From Paragordius varius (lineage: Eukaryota; Nematomorpha): DNA of 64,000 nt. A program made the translations under genes and the position numbers. The stretch covers positions 6,634,001-6,698,000 of the forward strand of contig OZ176051.1 of NCBI GenBank assembly GCA_964247055.1, written 5' to 3'. Below are positions 56,601 to 64,000 of the stretch, one piece after another (the stretch's first letter is position 1; each line of letters starts with the position of its first letter). The notes under the pieces are model-generated. The model saw only the letters and a program-made list of their open reading frames with translations. It was not told where the DNA came from and did not search any database.

Positions 56601-59600
56601 GGAAACTTAAATATATTATTGGGTGATTTAATTTGATTGTTGCAATAATTATTTGATTGTTGAAAATACATGGTTGATTGTTGGAAACATAGGTATATTA
56701 TTGGGTGACTTGATTTGATTGTTGCAATAATTATTTGATTGTTGAAAATACATGGTTAATTGTTGGAAACATTAATATGTTATGGGTTACTTAATTTGAT
56801 TGTTGCAAAAATTATTTGAAATTTGAAAATATATGGTTGATTGTTGGAAACATAAATATATTATTGGGTTACTTAATTTGATTGTTGCAATAATTATTTG
56901 ATTGTTGAAAATACATGGTTAATTGTTGGAAACATTAATATGTTATGGGTTACTTAATTTGATTGTTGCAATAATTATTTGATTGTTGAAAACACATGGT
57001 TGATTGTTGGAAATATAAATATATTATTGGGTTACTTAATTTGATTGTTGCAATAATTATTTGATTGTTGAAAATATATGGTTGATTGTTGGAAACATAA
57101 ATATATTATTGGGTTACTTAATTTGATTGTTGCAATAATTATTTGATTGTTGAAAATACATGGTTGATTGTTGGAAATATAAATATATTATTGGGTTACT
57201 TAATTTGATTGTTGCAATAATTATTTGATTGTTGAAAATACATGGTTAATTATTGGAAACATAAATATATTTATGGGTTACTTAATTTGATTGTTGCAAT
57301 AATTATTTGATTGTTGAAAATACATGGTTAATTGTTGGAAACATTAATATGTTATGGGTTACTTAATTTGATTGTTGCAATAATTATTTGATTGTTGAAA
57401 ATACATGGTTGATTGTTGGCAATATAAATATATTATTGGGTTACTTAATTTGATTGTTGCAATAATTATTTGATTGTTGAAAATATATGGTTGATTGTTG
57501 GAAACATAAATATATTTATGGGTGACTTAATTCGATTGTTGCAATAATTATTTGATTGTTGAAAATACATGGTTGATTGTTGGAAACATAAGTATATTTA
57601 TGGGTGACTTAATTTGATTGTTGCAATAATTATTTGATTGTTGCAAATATATGGTTGATTGTTGGAAACATAAATATATTTATGGGTGACTTAATTCGAT
57701 AGTTGCAATAATTATTTGATTGTTGAAAATACATGGTTGATTGTTGGAAACATAATTATATTTATGAGTGACTTAATTTGATTGTTGCAATTATTATTTG
57801 ATTGTTTAAAATACATGGTATATTGTTGGAAACATTAATATGTTATGGGTTACTTAATTTGATTGTTGCAATAATTATTTGATTGTTGAAATTACATAGT
57901 TGATTGTTGGAAACATAATGTGTTAATGGTTACTTAATTTGATTGTTGCAATAATTATTTGATTGTTGAAAATACATGGTTGATTGTTGGAAACATAAAT
58001 ATATTATTGGGTGACTTAATTTGATTGTTGCAATAATTATTTGATTGTTGAAAATACATGGTTGATTGTTGGAAACATAATATGTTAATGGTTACTTAAT
58101 TTGATTGTTGCAATAATTATTTGATTGTTGAAAATACATGGTTGATTGTTGAATACATAAATATATTATTGGGTGATTTAATTTGATTGTTGCTATAATT
58201 ATTTGATTATTGAAAATACATGGTTGATTGTTGGAAACATAATTATATTTATGAGTGACTTAATTTGATTGTTGCAATTATTATTTGATTGTTTAAAATA
58301 CATGGTATATTGTTGGAAACATTAATATGTTATGGGTTACTTAATTTGATTGTTGCAATAATTATTTGATTGTTGAAATTACATAGTTGATTGTTGGAAA
58401 CATAATGTGTTAATGGTTACTTAATTTGATTGTTGCAATAATTATTTGATTGTTGAAAATACATGGTTGATTGTTGGAAACATAAATATATTATTGGATG
58501 ACTTAATTTGATTGTTGCAATAATTATTTGATTGTTGACAATACATGGTTGATTGTTGGAAACATAAATATATTATTGGGTGACTTAATTTGATTGTTGC
58601 AATAATTATTTGATTGTTGAAAATACATGGTTGATTGTTGAATACATAAATATATTATTGGGTGATTTAATTTGATTGTTGCAATAATTATTTTGATCTT
58701 AAAAATACATGGTTGATTGTTGGAAACATTAATATGTTATGGGTTACTTAATTTGATTGTTGCAATAATTATTTAATTGTTGAAAATACATGGTTGATTG
58801 TTGGAAACATAAATATATATGGGTGATTTAATTAGATTGTTGGAATAATTATTTGATTGTTGAAAATACATGGTTGATTGTTGGAAACATAGGTATATTA
58901 TTGGGTGACTTGATTTGATGTTGCAATGATTATTTGATTGTTCAAAATACATGGTTGATTGTTGGAAACATAAGTATATTATTGGGCGACTTAATTTGAT
59001 TGTTGCAATAATTATTTGATTGTTGAAAATATATGGTTGATTGTTGGAAACATAAGTATATTATTGGGCGACTTAATTTGATTGTTGCAATAATTATTTA
59101 ATTGTTGAAAATATATGGTTGATTGTTGAAAATAAATGGTTGATTGTTTTAAATATAAATATATTATTGTTAATTTGATTGTTGCAATAATTATTTGATT
59201 GTTGAAAATACATGGTTGATTGTTGGAAACATAAATATATTATTGGGTGATTTAATTTGATTGTTGCAATAATTATTTGATTGTTGAAAATACATGGTTG
59301 ATAGTTGGAAACATAAATATATTATTGGGTGATTTAATTTTGTTGCAATAATTATTTAATTGTTGAAAATATATGGTTGATTGTTGAAAATAAATGGTTG
59401 ATTGTTTTAAATATAAATATATTAAAGGGTGACTTAATTTGATTGTTGCAATAATTATTTGATTGTTGAAAATACATGGTTGATAGTTGGAAACATAAAT
59501 ATATTATTGGGTGATTTAATTTGATTGTTGCAATAATTATTTGATTGTTGAAAATACATGGTTGATTGTTGGAAACATTAATATGTTATGGGTTATCTTA

Positions 59601-60060
59601 ATTTGATTGTTGAAATAATTATTTGATCGTTGAAAATAGATGGTTGATTGTTGGAAACATTAATATGTTATGGGTTACTTAATTGGATTGTTGCAATAAT
59701 TATTTGATTGTTGAAAATACATGGTTGATTGTTGAAAATACATGGTTGATTGTTGGAAACATAAATATAGTATTGGGTGACTTAATTGGATTGTTGCAAT
59801 TATTATTTGATTGTTGAAAATATATGGTTGATTGTTGGAAATATTGAGTGGATTATTAGAAACCGTAAAAATATGATTGGTCGATGTAATTATTTGATTG
59901 TTGAAAATGTTAAGTTGATTGTTGGAAAGAGTAAAATATTATGTGATATCATTGGATTGTTGCAATAATTATTTGATTGTTTAAAATACATGGTATATTG
60001 ATAGAAACATTAATTTATTATTGGGTGATTTAATTAAATTGTTGCAATAATATGTTGATT

Positions 60061-63000
60061 CTTTAATAAAATATTGTTGTATATTTTATTTTACTGTTCA
60101 AAAATTATATATATATATATATATATATACGAGATAAGCTTTTTTAAATTATATCCAAAATTGCTGTTACACTATTTTTTGGGGTACACTATTTTAAAAT
60201 CTTCACGTTTACAAAAAAATCAAAAGTTTCTGTGAACACAACTTATATAAAACTTAAAATTGTATACCATTCGCATTACAAAATTTTGCAATAATATTCA
60301 TTTTTCACCGAAAATCTATGTAGGAAATGTTGTTAAATTTTGTCATTTTCTGATTCCCCCAAAAGCTGTAAAAACTTTCTTATATCACCCATACGGTCCA
60401 AATCACCATTTAGCCATAGAAATGGATGTTTCTAGAAACGATATTTGTTGCGAAACAAATACCTATTAATAAAAATTGATTAATATAATTTTTATAATCA
60501 TGCCAAATTATAATATCTATAAAGCTGAATATGCTCAAAACTTAAAAGTAGTTATAGAGAAGATTGAAAAAAATTTTTCATTAAAACATTTTAGTCAAAC
60601 TACTGGTTATTCAAGGGGTTGAGATCACGAACAGACATCTATGGGACTGTAAGAAAAAAAATGAAATTAAGGAATAGATGATGAAAAAATTGAAGGATTC
60701 GAAAAAAAAACATTTTTTTGTCATATGCGATTTGTTGAAGCTACAATGAAAGGCACAATACAGAAACGAGATGAACACGAGATAGCTTCAAGATGAATCT
60801 CAGTGCATATAAATATAACTTATAGCGTAAAATAATTTTTTTGGAGTGTATCTAGCCGCCATTAATATTTTTTAAATGTAACAGCTGTTACAAAAGTCTA
60901 AATATATTTTTAAATGACTCGTACTAAACCAAAAGGACCATAAGAATCCTTATGCATTTTCTTTCAAACAATATGTATTTAAGCAATCTGTTTTATCTGT
61001 GATTTGTGCTATTTAGACCTTACACAGCAAAAGACTGATTTTTTTATTGTTTAGCACATAGTTGTGGATAACTGAACCATTATTTATTTGACCGTTACTA
61101 CCTTGCCTCAAATAAATATATATTTTTTATTTCCCATATCCCATACCTATGTATCATAGTATCCTAAATTACTCATTACTAATAAGTTCCACCATAACAG
61201 CGCTAAATGAACGAATCAATGACACTTGAAGAATCTATTTAGATTAAATCAGCATTCCAGAGTGCATCTTAAAAAAATTAGGCAACATTATCATCAACCA
61301 ACTCGTGGCAGATATATTGTATTTCCCTTAAACTGCAAAATGTAATTAGGCACCTATTTCCTCTCAAGAATTATCCATTTTAATGTGCATACATCAAAAT
61401 TCTTACCGCGTTTTAGTTTTTACGTTTAACCCGAAACCACTATATAAAAATGTCAATGGGTTGTAAAAAATGACACATAATTTTTTATCTTTATAAACTA
61501 TCAAATAATTTGGATAGAAATATAAATTTATTACCAAAAATACTTAAAATGTACGCTTAATTTGCCATCGATTTGGGTAATATTATATATCTTAACAACA
61601 AAGCCGCAAAACCAAAAGAATTATAATGAACTTGATATCACTAGCTTTTAGGAAATGACTTCCAATTTAGTGGAGTGCATATAAACTTACAATGAAATTT
61701 AATCTACATAAAGCGAACTATTGTTAATAGTCCATAATAAGGCATCAATTGGTGTGGAGTCTGTTTATAATGTTCCAGTATGTCGGGCCTTTTATATTTT
61801 ATAAACAAAATAACGGTTTTCTTAAAATTTGAAATTGAACTTAACTTGTTTGTAATTAATACCAAAATCTTTAGACAGATTCTCATAATGAAGTTCACAA
61901 CTTTTGCCATAATAGGAATCACGGGGTTGTATGAAACCATTAAAAAGTTGACTGAATAGCGCATATAAGGTATTATATATAGTCATAATAAAATTTAAAT
62001 GGGTTTATCCATTTTTTGGAAAATTAGTTTAAAGAAATGGTTTCCTACATTTTTAAAAATATAGCCTCAATATATTATTTTATGGATGAACCAGTGTTAT
62101 GCAAAAAACAACACTAATTACATGAAGTGAAAATAGAGGGTTATTTAATAAAGTGGCTTTTCAAGATGGGTATATTAGACGGAGATTTAATGCATCACTT
62201 ACAATTAAACCATCTCCGCTTTTCCGTAATAAAATAGAATTTTTGTGAACGGCTTGAGAGGGCGTGATGTTGGCTTTAAAAAGAGTTTCGTTTATTATGG
62301 GCGCCTTTATTGATGACTAAAAAATACCCAAACTAATTACTTCAAACCGGATATTTTATAATTTTATTTTATTTTATTACTAATTAAAAATATAAATATA
62401 TATATATATATATATATATGAAAAAAATAATATGCATGATATTATATAAAAAAAATAAAATGTATATTCTGCTTACGGGCATACCCTACATTTTTATATG
62501 TATGAAATAATCTCAAAAATTATAATTTGAACTCTATTTCTCCTTTTTAGTCTTATTTTTATTTTCATCACAAAATTATTAAACACATATTTGAGTAACA
62601 TTGTTGCGAAACATATATTTTATCCGTTATTTTTTGTTTACCTGTCCAAAACTGAACAATTTTATTCCAATTATTTAAAAGTATTATATTTTAATGATTA
62701 TTTTCTAATTTAGCTATTTATTAAATTCAATAAATAATTAGTTTTAAAACTGCTGATATTTATATATTGAAATTCTAAAATTTAGCCCGAACTTGTTTAT
62801 AATTTAATATAATTAGAGCTCATATTTTGCATTTTATTACTATTTTCTTATTATATTACTCTTTTTATTGATTGAGAAATGTAATTTATATTTTTTATGG
62901 TATCCAAATTTATGGCCTATCAAGTTATTAAAAATTCTAATTTATTAATGATTAAATATATAATTTTTCCCATGTATAAAAAAGAGACAATTTATTTGGA

Positions 63001-64000
63001 ACACCTTAATTTTATCATTATTAACAAAGCTGTGTATTATCATCGTCGATGTCATTTGGGGCGAATAAGTGTTATATAATCCCTAAAAAAGAGAGGTTTT
63101 GCACAAATTTAAGATTAACTAAAATTGCTTTTAATTTTGATAAGGGGTGTATCCGCGATAAGCGGCGTGGCATATGCGTACGGATGTTTCTTTTATCTCA
63201 TTTTTTATCGTGTGATAACGTTAATGTATAAATATTTTTTACACATTTATTCGATAATGTAGATTTGATATAAGACTTTTATTTTCTGGTCATAACAGTA
63301 TACCTTATAAATTATAAAGGCATTTTCCTTTTCAGGCCGCTTTACTACCACGAAGAGTGACTAATTTTTTACAAAAATAGTCTGGCCAAGGGTAAGTCTT
63401 ATCGGTTATGACTTAGGCTTATTGACGTGTCTGTGAACAATTTTGAAAATAGGCTGTCCAAATTTTCAAACATATGTTTATCACATAATGAAAGGTACAA
63501 TAAATAATATATAATAGAATATCAGAAATTTGGAATTTGGAATCGTTAAATTTTATATTGGTATATTTCAAACTATGTTTCGGCTTCTATTTATAACTAC
63601 CTGGAATTTTGATGAAATAACCGACTATATCTTAAACTATTTGCTTATCCATAATTTAAATTTGCAAATATTTACGATATATAATTTAAATTAATTGACA
63701 ATATATTACTATATAAAATCATTTTTAAAAATTGTAAACGTTTGGACTAGCGTATTGAATTTATATAGGGGGGATAGTGGTTGTTGGTTCTAGCCAAAAG
63801 GAGGTTCGTCTAGGTGATTTGCGTATTTATAATTCAATTTGACATAACTAGTTGAAAATGGTCATTTTTCAAAAAATTCAGTCGCAATATTTGAGAATTT
63901 GGCAAGCAGCCATAATTAAGTGACGAGGAGCCGAGAGGCTTGAAAAATACCTCAACTAGAATAGACGCCCCATAAACGATATATCTGAGGATAAAAAATC
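60061..64000. other. Terminal region with no convincing gene
   Basis: Four small open stretches deserve mention only as possibilities: 60260-60469 on the plus strand ('AVKTFLYHPYGPNHHLAIEM'); 60500-60620 on the plus strand ('YNIYKAEYAQNLKVVIEKIE'); 61704-61964 on the minus strand; and 63130-63240 on the plus strand, where one frame reads a membrane-helix-like 'GVSAISGVAYAYGCFFYLIF' and another reads a basic peptide. An acceptor-like TTTTCAG at 63329-63335 precedes 'AALLPRRVTNFLQK' and a stop. They could be exons of fast-evolving genes. Microsatellites (TA)n lie at 60107-60128 and 62396-62420. Confidence 0.3.

Larger units (their letters stand above)
46915..60060 (+). repeat. 13-kb minisatellite, unit about 82 bp
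   Basis: About 160 tandem units of roughly 82 bp. Each has three TGATTGTTG boxes in fixed spacing with differing tails (TTGATTGTTGGAAACATAAA, TTTGATTGTTGCAATAATTA, TTTGATTGTTGAAAATACAT), so the 82-bp unit itself arose from a shorter ancestral repeat. Variant units lack four bases (TTTGATTTGAAAATACATGG). Units at both edges (46915-47650 and 59850-60060) are diverged and the centre is homogeneous, as expected from unequal exchange. The plus strand is strongly depleted in C. Minus-strand open frames (for example 55029-55373) come from units of 78 bp keeping the frame and are not genes. Confidence 0.95.

Noticed and set aside
46915-60060. CRISPR-like array of repeats and spacers
   Set aside because: The repeats are contiguous, without unique spacers, in an animal genome with introns; it is an ordinary satellite.
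62888-63231. Overlapping 60-codon open frames near the right end as genes
   Set aside because: Two frames overlap with equally plausible composition, and neither has a convincing splice partner or motif.

Overview
The window is very A+T-rich DNA from an animal. Three genes carry metazoan domain architectures: an MRCK/CDC42BP-type kinase (kinase, coiled coil, C1, PH, CNH, CRIB), a TTC14-like S1/TPR protein, and the C-terminal part of a SMARCAL1-like SNF2 helicase. A secreted SOUL/HEBP-type protein is also present. Several introns that I could phase by hand are only 19-27 nt long (for example 3883-3901, 32349-32371, 28725-28748), while others run to hundreds or thousands of bases and are full of repeats. 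Ultrashort introns in an animal recall dicyemid mesozoans. An orthonectid or another reduced parasitic lineage is possible; the species cannot be fixed from the sequence alone.

Layout. 1-1980: a tandem array with an A/B dimer organisation (period about 1058 bp). 2813-3410 (+): last exons of a SMARCAL1-like helicase. 3610-9194 (+): a long Asn/Gln-rich protein in nine exons with a helical C-terminal part, family unknown. 9195-11128: no gene seen. 11931-28860 (-): the MRCK-like kinase, about 17 kb. One of its introns holds a three-exon gene on the opposite strand (15835-18979), encoding a CxxC, Gly/Gln-rich, Lys-rich-tailed protein. 28861-31909: degenerate repeats. 31910-38232 (+): the TTC14-like gene. 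38578-38955: hAT-like remnant. 39120-43441: a 4.3-kb element with about 550-bp terminal inverted repeats, carrying a degenerate protein of a multicopy invertebrate family that looks transposon-associated. 44671-45918 (-): SOUL/HEBP-like gene. 46915-60060: a 13-kb minisatellite of about 82-bp units. 60061-64000: no convincing gene.

Two families of short palindromic elements (called here P1 and P2) occur at least seven and five times between 7.8 and 35.6 kb, almost all in introns. P2 is odd because its terminal inverted repeats are built from tandem 20-bp units. They account for much of the difference between tiny and long introns. The 4.3-kb element is the most unusual object: both ends carry the heptamer CACTGTG read inward, separated from the shared inverted-repeat block by 12 nt on one side and 23 nt on the other, the spacer lengths of V(D)J recombination signals. 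That may be coincidence but deserves checking.

All family assignments come from reading motifs by eye and from memory. Splice sites were chosen by GT-AG and frame continuity.
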